Origin: Fodinibius sediminis
Lineage (GTDB): Bacteria > Bacteroidota > Rhodothermia > Balneolales > Balneolaceae
Reading direction: 5' to 3'
Assembly (NCBI RefSeq): GCF_900182555.1
Contig: NZ_FXTH01000010.1
Location: 112,819-176,818, forward strand
DNA length: 64,000 nt
This document shows, one piece after another, positions 55,286 to 63,820 of this stretch (its first letter is position 1; every line of letters begins with the position of its first letter). The notes under the pieces were generated by a model that saw only the letters and a list, made by a program, of their open reading frames with translations, did not search any database and had not been told where the DNA came from. The position numbers and the translations under genes were made by a program.

Positions 55286-55642
55286 TTTTTCCATCTTCTC
55301 TTCGAAGCGGTCTTCGTTCATCGCCTCTAATTTGCTGGGGCAACAACCGAGATGATAGTTGACAAATTTATTCAAAGCTTTTTCATCGGGCAGGCTGTGA
55401 CGGCGGGCGATCTCAAAATTTGAATACTGGCCGGCCTTCAGCAACTTGTATATGCTTTGCAGGCGAACGGAAACCAGCATCCTGCACGGGCGCACCGCGT
55501 AATGCCTCAAAAACCTGCGTGAAAACTTCTTGGGGTTTTGATATCCCATCAGATCAGCCCACTCAACCACTTGAGCAACCTGTCGAAGATTCGCATTCAA
55601 TCTCTCAACGGATTCAGAAATGTGTAATGACTCAGCACTCAT
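55265..55642 (-). CDS. AraC-like DNA-binding domain protein, putative eCIS regulator
   Basis: 125 residues comprising little more than an AraC-type double helix-turn-helix. The first HTH is in VVEWADLMGYQNPKKFSRRF, followed by a linker helix VRLQSIYKLLKAGQYSN. The second HTH is in FEIARRHSLPDEKALNKF, ending HLGCCPSKLE, the usual AraC end. There is no sensor domain, so it may respond to amount rather than to a ligand, or need a partner. It stands at the head of the eCIS operon on the same strand, 89 bases before the cap gene. The final codons overlap an operator-like repeat. Confidence 0.8.
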   Translation of the reverse strand: MSAESLHISESVERLNANLRQVAQVVEWADLMGYQNPKKFSRRFLRHYAVRPCRMLVSVRLQSIYKLLKAGQYSNFEIARRHSLPDEKALNKFVNYHLGCCPSKLEAMNEDRFEEKMEKFGSKIR

Positions 55643-55993
55643 GATTTTTCCCTGACTTATTACTTTATATTACTTCCCTATGGGATCATATTTCCATGTC
55701 ATGATCCAACATGTGCTGAACGAAACCATCGCCTTGGTGGATTGGAAAGGAAGCGTTCCCCGGTTTTCGCTCAATTTTAAAAGATAATCCCTACGTATAT
55801 CTTATTTTATAATAACAATAAACAAACAAAACTTATAACTTTATACAAATTTCATCTATCATAATAAGGATAAACAGCCCTCAAGCAGGGGGAGCATGAA
55901 CCAAGCAAAGCCCCTGCAGGCTGTAATTGTACCATAAAATCACAGGAGCCTTAAACGGCTGTTCCTGTTCAATCTCAACCTGATCCAGTCACT
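55643..55993. other. Divergent intergenic region between the eCIS regulator and the 55994 hydrolase
   Basis: 350 bases with no gene seen. A/T-rich around 55790-55870, the likely promoter zone for both directions. The plus-strand leader of the hydrolase gene can fold into a hairpin GCAGGGG/CCCCTGC (55885-55917) and a second one around 55945-55970 (CAGGAGCC...GGC...TCCTG). An inverted repeat CATGT...ACATG lies near 55696-55715. Confidence 0.5.
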
Positions 55994-56659
55994 ATGAATA
56001 ATCTACTCAAAATTGCCACCGGCGAGCTCGGCGTGACCGAAATAGGGGGCGAGACCCATAATGAACGCATTCTTCAATATGCTGAAGATATTGGTCTCTC
56101 ATGGATCAACGATGATGAGACTCCCTGGTGCAGTATTTTCATGAATTGGGTAGCTCTCAAGGCCGGAGTCAAACAATCCGAATCAGCAGCTGCACGATCC
56201 TGGCTGAATGTGGGCTTTTCCGTTCAAAAACCGGAACCGGGAGATATTGCGGTGTACTGGCGCGGGAATCCGGAATCTCACAAGGGACACGTAGGGATTT
56301 TCCTTGGATTTTCAAGTGATCATGATCGCATTTATACCCTGGGCGGCAACCAGAATAACTCGGTTTCTATTTCTGCCTATCCCAGGGAGCGGCTGCTGGA
56401 TTTTCGCAGGCTCCCCAACCAGGAAGAAATATCCCTGCCGGACCGGGAACTGAAACGGGGCGATATAGGACAAGCCGTCGTCGCGATGCAGGATGCCTTG
56501 AAAATAGCCGGATTTGATATTGGCACATCCGACGGTATTTATGGTCCCAAGACGGAGGGCGGTGTTAAACAGCTGCAAGCCACCAATTTTGAGCTGGAAA
56601 TATCCGGTCAGTTTGATGCGGCAACCCGCAAGTACCTGATGGAGCTTCTCAACACCTGA
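55994..56659 (+). CDS. CHAP/NlpC-like peptidase (TIGR02594-like) with peptidoglycan-binding domain
   Basis: 221 residues. The N-terminal cysteine peptidase part (about 1-140) has IATGELGVTEIGGETHNERI, catalytic Cys in TPWCSIFMNWVALKAG (about 46), PGDIAVYWRGN and His in SHKGHVGIFLGFS (about 99), then the TLGGNQNNSVS motif typical of TIGR02594. A PG_binding_1 domain (about 153-221, LKRGDIGQAVVAMQDALKIA, GTSDGIYGPKTEGGVKQL) follows. There is no signal peptide. It is likely an endolysin-like peptidoglycan amidase or endopeptidase. It flanks the eCIS operon and is divergent from it, mirroring the hydrolase gene at the other end. Confidence 0.85.
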   Translation: MNNLLKIATGELGVTEIGGETHNERILQYAEDIGLSWINDDETPWCSIFMNWVALKAGVKQSESAAARSWLNVGFSVQKPEPGDIAVYWRGNPESHKGHVGIFLGFSSDHDRIYTLGGNQNNSVSISAYPRERLLDFRRLPNQEEISLPDRELKRGDIGQAVVAMQDALKIAGFDIGTSDGIYGPKTEGGVKQLQATNFELEISGQFDAATRKYLMELLNT

Positions 56660-56848
56660 TTGCACGTTAGTCAAATGAACCTTGCAGAGCCCGGCAGAAA
56701 TGTTTGCCGTGCCTACAGAGAAAAGTTATACGGAACCGTTTTCGGACGCAACTAACAAGATATGCCGGCCAGCAGCTGACCTACGCAACAGCAGATTGAT
56801 GCCGCCATAACAGCCTTTTCGCTTCATCCGGGCTGCCCTGTGGTCATT

Positions 56849-58687
56849 TCAAAATCCCCTGACCTCTCCATCGTGACGGGGATCGGCAACACCGATCAGC
56901 CTCCCGTTTTCACTGGATACCAGGTATAGCCGTGCATATCCTTCGGAAAGAGCCTGAAGGTCGTATCCCATCCGGCGCACCTCGGCCAATACATCAGGGG
57001 CAAACCCCTTCTCTATCTGTACCTCCGGGCTCGAAGAAGCTGGAAATATCCGGGGCATCTCCACCGCATCGAGCGGATCCAGGTTGTATTCAACGACATA
57101 CAGGATATTTTGAAGGATAGCCGTGGGAATGCGCCCTCCGCCCGGAGCACCGATCACCAGTCTGACCTGCTCGTTTTCATCCAGGATGATGGTGGGTGAA
57201 ATAGTAGAGGCACGGATCCTGTAGGGATGACTCGACCGCCATTCTTCCTTACTTTCCAGGTGAGAGAAATTAAATCCGGAGTTGTTCAGCATAAAACCGT
57301 TCACCCACGCGCCGGATCCGAAAACATGACTCAGGGTAGTGGTCAGGGAAACCGCATTTCCCCGGGGATCCACCACGGATATGTGGGTCGTTTCGCCCGT
57401 CCCCCCGGCTTCATCGTATCCCAAGGTACCAGGGCCTGCCGACGCAAGCGGAACCGAATGCTGATCCCGGGCTTTCCTTGATTCAGCTTCATCACCCACG
57501 ATTGGATATCCGACCATCGGGCTTTTCAGTGACAGGGATTTTCCGGGCCGGCCGGACGTCACCTCTTCCCGGACCGAGCCCGTTCCCACAAGCTTCCGGC
57601 GTTCGGATGCATACGGTTCAGAGATCAGCCCATCCACAGGTATTTCTTCCCAGTTGGGATCCGACACATAGGCTCTTCGGTCTGCAGAGCTCAACCGCAT
57701 GGTAGAACTGATGATATCAAAGGCTTCAGCTGATTCGGTGGGCAGCCCTTTCCGAGCCAGATCAAAAGATTCCAGTATATTCAAAGCCTGAATGATGTAG
57801 AACCCCGTTTGGGGGAGCGGCGCAGAAATAACATCATAGTCCTTATAATTACCACGCAGGGGTCGCTTATCCCACTGCGGCTCATATTCGGCAAGATCTT
57901 TCAAAGTAGCCGGATTACCTGCCTCATTCAGCACTTCCACAATATCATCAGCATTCTGTCCTTCATAAAAAGCTGCTGCCCCCCTGTCAGAAATATTCTG
58001 CAGTGTCCGGGCCAGCTCGGGCTGCCTCAGCATTTCGCCTACATCAAGGGGTTCCCCGTCGGGATAGAAGATCTTCCGGGCTCCTTCATACCGGTTCAGT
58101 TTCTCCTCGCTGTTCCGAATGAACTGGGCAAGCGTCAAATAGACCGGGAAGCCCTCCCTGGCATAGTTGATCGCCGGCTTCATGACCTCTTTGCGGCTCA
58201 TGGTCCCATGGCGCTCCAGTGCCTGCAGCAGCCCATCAACCGTACCAGGGATCCCCGTAGACAAAAGATTGAACGCCCCCTTTTCATACTGCTCATAATC
58301 CAACCCCTTATACGATTCGCCCCTCTTGGCGGTGTAAAAGTCAACGTAATCTGCCTGTTTTTGCTCCTGCTTCCATATCAGCATGCCCCCACCTCCGCCA
58401 ATACCCGACATATTCGGTTCCACTACATTCAGCGCAAAAGCTGTGGCAACCGCGGCATCCACGGCATTTCCGCCTTTTTCAAGCATCTCAAGTCCGGCCT
58501 CACTGGCCAGGGGATGAGCTGAACTCACCATCGCCTGTTCCGCCACCAGGCGTTTTCCCCGATCTGAGTGGCTACTGCGAAGATCCCTACCGGATGGCTC
58601 TGGCGAACAGCCCAAAAACAAAAACACAAGCAGTACCGCGTAGTACCTAATTGTTTTGGGATTGAACAGTGATGTCAACAGTTTCAT
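56849..58687 (-). CDS. ggt: Gamma-glutamyltransferase / glutathione hydrolase, lipoprotein form
   Basis: About 612 residues with the start at 58687, which has AAGGAA upstream and opens a lipoprotein signal (YAVLLVFLFLGC, Cys near 27); ATGs at 58708 and 58732 are alternatives. The enzyme cleaves gamma-glutamyl bonds in glutathione. Family features are MVSSAHPLASEAGLEMLEKG, GNAVDAAVATAFALNVVEPN, SGIGGGGGMLIW, the autoprocessing threonine in GETTHISVVDPRGNAVSLTT (about 436), and GAPGGGRIPTAILQNILYVV. The protein acts in the periplasm or at the outer membrane. It is a single gene; the region after it shows no clear terminator. Confidence 0.95.
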   Translation of the reverse strand: MKLLTSLFNPKTIRYYAVLLVFLFLGCSPEPSGRDLRSSHSDRGKRLVAEQAMVSSAHPLASEAGLEMLEKGGNAVDAAVATAFALNVVEPNMSGIGGGGGMLIWKQEQKQADYVDFYTAKRGESYKGLDYEQYEKGAFNLLSTGIPGTVDGLLQALERHGTMSRKEVMKPAINYAREGFPVYLTLAQFIRNSEEKLNRYEGARKIFYPDGEPLDVGEMLRQPELARTLQNISDRGAAAFYEGQNADDIVEVLNEAGNPATLKDLAEYEPQWDKRPLRGNYKDYDVISAPLPQTGFYIIQALNILESFDLARKGLPTESAEAFDIISSTMRLSSADRRAYVSDPNWEEIPVDGLISEPYASERRKLVGTGSVREEVTSGRPGKSLSLKSPMVGYPIVGDEAESRKARDQHSVPLASAGPGTLGYDEAGGTGETTHISVVDPRGNAVSLTTTLSHVFGSGAWVNGFMLNNSGFNFSHLESKEEWRSSHPYRIRASTISPTIILDENEQVRLVIGAPGGGRIPTAILQNILYVVEYNLDPLDAVEMPRIFPASSSPEVQIEKGFAPDVLAEVRRMGYDLQALSEGYARLYLVSSENGRLIGVADPRHDGEVRGF

Positions 58688-58800
58688 AGACTTATGGTTT
58701 TCCTTCATTTGATCATCCGCGGCTATAAACACCCAATTCTAATTACCATATTCTCCAAGAGACAATATTCAAATTTTCAGACAAGATTATAAATTTTCAT

Positions 58801-59251
58801 TCATGTTCTACCCCAGGCGCTGTATTCACCTCGCTCTATTGCTATTTCAGGCCAATCATTATTTTTGCCGCTGTTAATGGAAGAAACAGACTCAAATCGG
58901 TAATCGGCGGGAACTGACGATACATCGACCACAGCAGCCTCCCAGTCGCCCAGCGCTGCACGAACTAAAGCCGTGCCTGATAAAGGCATAGTACAGATGT
59001 TGGTTATCAATGTATTGAACGATCTTCGCCACTTCTGAAAAATGTTGCACCACTCTTTCAAAATGTATGCTGTCATCCTGCTGTTCACCGCCGTCCATTG
59101 TGGCTTGGCAGGTATTTTCGTCGAGAAACCGGTTGGGATAGCCGGCGTACAGATAGGCCCAAACAACATTCTCGCTGCTGTGAAAGTGATCACCGAAAAT
59201 CCCATCCATACTATCAATTCCGCTCTCTGACCCAATGGATACGCTGGGCAT
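58801..59251 (-). pseudogene. Frameshifted gene remnant of unknown function
   Basis: Two overlapping minus-strand frames read as one protein if a frameshift near 58985 is bridged. The first (from 59251) gives GIDSMDGIFGDHFHSSENVV and QHFSEVAKIVQYIDNQHLYY. The second continues with ALVRAALGDWEAAVVDVSS, FESVSSINSGKNNDWPEIAI and ends GEYSAWGRT. Each half has natural-looking composition only up to the break. The remnant starts 3 bases after the stop of the DUF5916 gene and lacks any signal or usual N terminus. I do not recognise the parent family. Confidence 0.5.
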
Positions 59252-59253
59252 CC

Positions 59254-61458
59254 TTAGTAGCGAAAGGTATAGCTGAACTTCGCCCGCACGGAATGGATCC
59301 CTGTAAAATCACCGTTTCGAATCCGTTCCAGTGGTGAGGAATTCCGCCCGTGTTTATAGACTAAAAAAAGGTCTGCCCCATCAACAATATTAAACCGCAA
59401 CCGGGCAAAGGAGGAAAAGATGCGGGTGAGCTTGCTATACTGGGCCAAGCCGGAAACCGCCATACGCGAAACAGGTTTAAAATCCAGCCTGCCGCGAATC
59501 AGCAGGCTTTTGTAATGCTGACTCCGCTTTTGAAAACGTATGTTATAATATTCCAGTTCACCGCTCAACTCAATATTGGAGTTTATCGTCCACTCCGGGG
59601 AAAAGCTGCCGGCAATTCCCCTTCCGTCAAAATAGGAACCCACTGAAGTGGTAGTGTTAAATCGAAAGGCTCGGCCCTGGCCGGATGAAAGCGTTAAAAA
59701 TAGTTCCCCAAACCGGTAGCCTCCGGCAGGAATATCAGCCGCAGGTGACAACGGGTAGCCCTCATACAGTTTTTCGGTCTGCCGCTTGAGGCCAAACTGT
59801 AATGAAAAACCCGATTTAAAGGAAATATAATTTTTCAGTCCTATAGAGGAGCTCTCGATTTCATTGCCGGTATTCTTTGTGTATACAAAGGCATCCGCAA
59901 TCAGCTGGATTTTTTGAAAAACCGACGACTCCGGTGCTACCCAGCCATAGGCCATGCGGTCACCGTACCTGGTAAAATCCCAGCGATCCAAAAAACCCAG
60001 ACCCGGGCTGTAGTCCCGCCCTACCCTGTTAACCGAGAAGGTGTAGAAGAACCCTACCCGGGAGCGACGCTGCACCGACAACAGCAGATTAGTATTGTTA
60101 AGCCATCCCCTGGCGTATGATTTGCCTGAGGGATCACTTAAAGTATGTGCATAGCGCCCCGTAAAAAATATATCCCGCGGGACCTCCCATACCGCATCGG
60201 CCCCATAGGCAATATTATAAGTACCATCCCGTGCTATCCGAGATGTCGATATCATCCCCACATATGAAGACGTAGATTCATCAAGTTTTTTTCGAATCCT
60301 GAGTACTCCGAAATTTTCACTCTCCAACCCGTATTTCGGGGCCGACTGCATGGTTAACAGTCCCACATCCCATCCATTTGAACGGCCGGTCAATCGGAAT
60401 CCGCCATAGAGCGGCACCTGCCGGCCATCATTTGTCAAGCCGATACGGCGGCTGTAAAAAAGCCTCGTGGGTCCGCCGGTGTTGAATGAGAACAACCCGG
60501 CGCGCTCCTGGAAAAAAGCTCGTTTTTCATCCCGGTATATGGCAAAGCGGCTGAGATTCACCTGATGATCGTCACCCTCCACCTGAGCGAAATCCGTGTT
60601 TACCGTGGCATCCAGCGTGAAATTTGATGACCACCTGTATTTCACATCTCCCCCGGCATCCAGTAAAACACGACGAATGGGGGGACCGTCCCCGACGGTT
60701 TTCCGGCCATAACCGCCCAGCAGGTAGGGAGAAATAAACAACGGAGTTGAGGCTTTTTCCTGAAAAAAACTGAAATCGGCGGCCCGGGATGGCTTGAAAT
60801 AACTGTTTATCCCATAGTCATTTTTTATACGTGGATAAGTGTCAAACTGGTTGTTCGCTGCCGTGTATTTCCAGGCCGACAATCCAATCGTTACGCTGTC
60901 CTGTTCCTGCTGGTACTGCAGACTGCTGAATGGAATTCGTATTTCAAACGACCAGGATCCGTCTTCATGATGTACCCCTACCGACCAAAAAGCATCCCAG
61001 TTGAAATTTTTCGGAGATTCCGCATCGTCAGATATGGCAAGGTCGGTTTTATTTCCTGATGGAGAGGTAATAAAAACATAAGCATTTTCTTCATCGTTGT
61101 ATCCATCTATTAGAACGGCAAACAGATCGGAACTGTAATCCAGGTCATCGCGCGACAACTGCCTGCTGCCCAATCCTTCGGAAACCGAAAAATGGCCGGC
61201 TATATAAAGGGCCTTCTCACTGCTCAAAACAGTAAGCTGTGATTCCCCGCCAGGAATACGTCCATAAACCGGCTGGCTCATGGTCAGCGGCAATATCCGG
61301 CCCTGTTCCCAGGCGGGATCTTTCAGCTGTCCGTCTAAAATAATGCGGCTTTCCGTTCTCGGAATTACCGTCACGGGGACATTTCCAGAAACGGTTGCTG
61401 CTGATGAAAAAATTACAAAGAAGGAGAAAATTATATATTTAGGATTGGGTAGGAACAT
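59254..61458 (-). CDS. CBM9-like / DUF5916 outer-membrane protein
   Basis: 734 residues with a signal peptide (MFLPNPKYIIFSFFVIFSSA, cleavage about 25). The N-terminal carbohydrate-binding family 9-like domain has IILDGQLKDPAWEQGRILPL, YIAGHFSVSE, FAVLIDGYNDEENAYVFITS and WDAFWSVGVHHEDGSWSFEI. The DUF5916 beta-barrel-like part follows from about 235 (PYLLGGYGRKTVGDGPPIRR, DAGGDVKYRWSSNFTLDATV, NTDFAQVEGDDHQVNLSRF, EKRAFFQERAGLFSF) and ends RAKFSYTFRY, with the terminal aromatic expected of barrels. Substrate unknown. It is separated by about 130 bases from the LytTR gene. Confidence 0.93.
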   Translation of the reverse strand: MFLPNPKYIIFSFFVIFSSAATVSGNVPVTVIPRTESRIILDGQLKDPAWEQGRILPLTMSQPVYGRIPGGESQLTVLSSEKALYIAGHFSVSEGLGSRQLSRDDLDYSSDLFAVLIDGYNDEENAYVFITSPSGNKTDLAISDDAESPKNFNWDAFWSVGVHHEDGSWSFEIRIPFSSLQYQQEQDSVTIGLSAWKYTAANNQFDTYPRIKNDYGINSYFKPSRAADFSFFQEKASTPLFISPYLLGGYGRKTVGDGPPIRRVLLDAGGDVKYRWSSNFTLDATVNTDFAQVEGDDHQVNLSRFAIYRDEKRAFFQERAGLFSFNTGGPTRLFYSRRIGLTNDGRQVPLYGGFRLTGRSNGWDVGLLTMQSAPKYGLESENFGVLRIRKKLDESTSSYVGMISTSRIARDGTYNIAYGADAVWEVPRDIFFTGRYAHTLSDPSGKSYARGWLNNTNLLLSVQRRSRVGFFYTFSVNRVGRDYSPGLGFLDRWDFTRYGDRMAYGWVAPESSVFQKIQLIADAFVYTKNTGNEIESSSIGLKNYISFKSGFSLQFGLKRQTEKLYEGYPLSPAADIPAGGYRFGELFLTLSSGQGRAFRFNTTTSVGSYFDGRGIAGSFSPEWTINSNIELSGELEYYNIRFQKRSQHYKSLLIRGRLDFKPVSRMAVSGLAQYSKLTRIFSSFARLRFNIVDGADLFLVYKHGRNSSPLERIRNGDFTGIHSVRAKFSYTFRY

Positions 61459-61584
61459 AATTCCGGCTGTTTGGTTCGTTATTTGGTCTGCCCAAACCTA
61501 CTGCAGGCCGGATTGGCACCAAAGATAGTTGTGCCAGAACTCAACAATCAGGGATGAAATGCAAGGGTTTGTGATGACATACAA

Positions 61585-62469
61585 TCACTTGTTGTTCATC
61601 ACAGCATCAAATTTAGAGATGTAGCTTCGCGAAACACTTAGCAGCCCGTCGTAACCATCGATGGTAAGCTGGTATCCCTGCGCATTACCCTCCACTCCTG
61701 TTATATAGTCGCAATTAACAAGATAGGAGCGGTGTATGCGCTGGATATTGTCATAGGGCTGAAGCTGCTTTTCCACATTCTTGAGGGTATTGCGTTTAAT
61801 ATGCTTTGTGGTTTCTCCATTCTCTTCCCGCAGATATATCTCCACATAGTTACCGTCCACCCGGGCAAAGATAAAGTTGGCCAGATTGAAACTGATTTCT
61901 TCATTTTCGCTCGGTGCACGGAGGGTCACCGGTACTGCACGTGGAGGTTCCAGGGAATCATTAATCTGTTGAACCATCATATTCCAGTCGGCTGTCTTCT
62001 GTGTTTTGGAAATTACCTGGTAGGCAAAATTAAAAAGGGTCAGCAAGCTAACCGCCAGAAGCCCGAATAAATAGCTGTGAATAATTTCTTCCAGCAGGTA
62101 TCCGAAAGACAGGTTAAAAGGATTGATATACATAAACTGGCGAAGCAGAAAATTTGAAATGCCAATAAGCAGCAATATTATTGCCCAAATACTCAACTCT
62201 CGCAATAATGTCCACTGGTCTTCATTTGCGAAGGTCGGGAAAAATTTTAGAGATAACGTCATTACTCCCAGGAATACCAGGCTATCCACTATTCCAAACA
62301 GCAATACAATCAACGGATAGGCGAACCGGTGTTCCTCGTAATTAATGTTGAAAGGGGTAAACAGCAACATGAACAGAGGGATAATCACGGCCAGGGCTGC
62401 AGCAATTTTAACAATCCTGGCAATCGTGTTGTAATAAAATGGATATGGGTAATTTAATCGTAATCTCAT
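61585..62469 (-). CDS. LytTR-family transcriptional regulator with N-terminal membrane domain
   Basis: 294 residues. Four membrane helices lie in the first 150 residues (IAAALAVIIPLFMLLFTPF, YPLIVLLFGIVDSLVFLGV, LSIWAIILLLIGISNFLL, SYLFGLLAVSLLTLFNFAYQ). The LytTR DNA-binding domain is at about 196-286: LANFIFARVDGNYVEIYLRE, KRNTLKNVEKQLQPYDNIQR, IHRSYLVNCDYITGVEG and LSVSRSYISKF. Such membrane LytTR proteins are common in Bacteroidota and sense signals at the membrane by an unknown means. A small membrane-protein gene lies 33 bases upstream and may be in the same operon. Confidence 0.93.
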   Translation of the reverse strand: MRLRLNYPYPFYYNTIARIVKIAAALAVIIPLFMLLFTPFNINYEEHRFAYPLIVLLFGIVDSLVFLGVMTLSLKFFPTFANEDQWTLLRELSIWAIILLLIGISNFLLRQFMYINPFNLSFGYLLEEIIHSYLFGLLAVSLLTLFNFAYQVISKTQKTADWNMMVQQINDSLEPPRAVPVTLRAPSENEEISFNLANFIFARVDGNYVEIYLREENGETTKHIKRNTLKNVEKQLQPYDNIQRIHRSYLVNCDYITGVEGNAQGYQLTIDGYDGLLSVSRSYISKFDAVMNNK

Positions 62470-62502
62470 TCAGTTAACAATACCAGGTAAAGGCTGGAAG
62501 GT

Positions 62503-62724
62503 TCAGTTGATTAGACGTTTTTCAGTATGTTGCTCCAGGCCCCCCTGTGTATCTCTCCACTGAAAAACCTGTGAATAAAGACCGAGATATTGCAGATCCA
62601 GTTGCCCGAAGCCCGAAGATCTCATATCCATCTGAAGCTGGGGGATCTGCAGGCCGGTAGCTGTTACAGCTACAATAAAGTTCAACAGTATAGAAACAAG
62701 GGCCGTGATTTTATTGAGATCCAT
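62503..62724 (-). CDS. Small single-pass membrane protein upstream of the LytTR gene
   Basis: About 73 residues from an ATG at 62724 (a TTG four codons earlier is possible), with an AAGGA-like sequence about 18 bases upstream. It has one membrane helix, ITALVSILLNFIVAVTATGL, then a short polar tail (QVFQWRDTQGGLEQHTEKRL). No family recognised. It is placed as the first gene of a unit with the LytTR regulator, so it could be a small sensor partner. It could also be a chance frame. Confidence 0.4.
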   Translation of the reverse strand: MDLNKITALVSILLNFIVAVTATGLQIPQLQMDMRSSGFGQLDLQYLGLYSQVFQWRDTQGGLEQHTEKRLIN

Positions 62725-63010
62725 TTTGTTATTCAATCCTTTGGTTCAATTATCAGCTGATATAATAATTAATATTTAACCTCTTTTTCATCACCTGATA
62801 ACCAAATAGTTGTCACTTCATAGCATTGTGAAACGCAGGTTTATATCTATAATCTGTCGGACTTTACAAGAAGGGATTTCCCCAACCATCTGATGGTCCA
62901 TACCAGGATCCCCGCTGAAAACCCGGGCCATACCAGTGATTACCATCAGGGTGGTATTCTTTTCCATGATGGAATTTTTCATTTTAGCTTTTGATAAAAA
63001 TTATCAGGCT

Positions 63011-63820
63011 TTATTGAATAGCGGCGAGATACCGTTCCGCAGAATTCTGTACTGCTTTTTTGCCCCCCTTCATGATATTCCGGTCCCACCAGGCTCCGTA
63101 TATACGTTCGTAGTTCAGAGGATCTATCGTTGCAGTGATTTCTTCAACCGTTTCTCCATTAAGAGGAATATGATTTGGATAACTGTACATAAAGCTTACA
63201 TGCCTACGGTCGGGCACAACCTGCAGGATATCACCGGATAGAAGTGCCCCCTTCCCCCCGCTGCCATATGCCCAGTGGAGAACGGTGCCCCCCGCAAAAT
63301 GCCCCCCCGTATTATAAAGGGTCAATCCATCATACAATTGCTTTGAGGATCCCTCCCAGTACGTGATATTCTCATGAGGACGCTGAACCCACTCCCGGTC
63401 TCTTAGATGAAGGTAGACTGGAATGTCGCCAAATGCCCGGCTCCATTCCACCATGGCAGAATAATAATGGGGATGGGAAATGGCGATGGCATCGACTCCT
63501 CCAAGCCCCGTAATAAGATCAACAGTGGCATCGTCGATCAGACTGATGCAATCCCAAAGCAGATTTCCCTGAGGCGATTTCACCAGCAAGGCCCGCTGAC
63601 CAATGCCAAATTCCGGCGTTGTCCCGATGCCATAGAGGCCGGACTCCTTTTTCTGAAAAACAATCTTATGGTTTTTCCTCAGTTTTTTCAACGTTGTCCA
63701 CTGCTGTCCATCCGGATCCACATATTGACGTTCATCTTCGCAAATGGGACAATGATCCGGCGGTGTAGCGGATTCCCTAAATTGCGTGCCGCAGGTAGTA
63801 CAAATATAATTCTCCATCAT
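63011..63820 (-). CDS. MBL-fold metallo-hydrolase with N-terminal rubredoxin-like zinc ribbon
   Basis: 269 residues. The N terminus has two Cys pairs, YICTTCGTQF and HCPICEDERQ, a zinc-ribbon/rubredoxin-like knuckle. The metallo-beta-lactamase fold follows: LLVKSPQGNLLWDCISLID, AIAISHPHYYSAMVEWSRAF, LYNTGGHFAGGTVLHWAYG, LLSGDILQVV and a final KGGKKAVQNSAERYLAA. The usual HxHxDH metal motif is changed to HPHYYS, so one or two ligands are missing, while the later His (GGHFAGG) and Asp (SGDIL) are kept. A hydrolytic function is therefore uncertain. It is a single gene. Confidence 0.87.
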   Translation of the reverse strand: MMENYICTTCGTQFRESATPPDHCPICEDERQYVDPDGQQWTTLKKLRKNHKIVFQKKESGLYGIGTTPEFGIGQRALLVKSPQGNLLWDCISLIDDATVDLITGLGGVDAIAISHPHYYSAMVEWSRAFGDIPVYLHLRDREWVQRPHENITYWEGSSKQLYDGLTLYNTGGHFAGGTVLHWAYGSGGKGALLSGDILQVVPDRRHVSFMYSYPNHIPLNGETVEEITATIDPLNYERIYGAWWDRNIMKGGKKAVQNSAERYLAAIQ

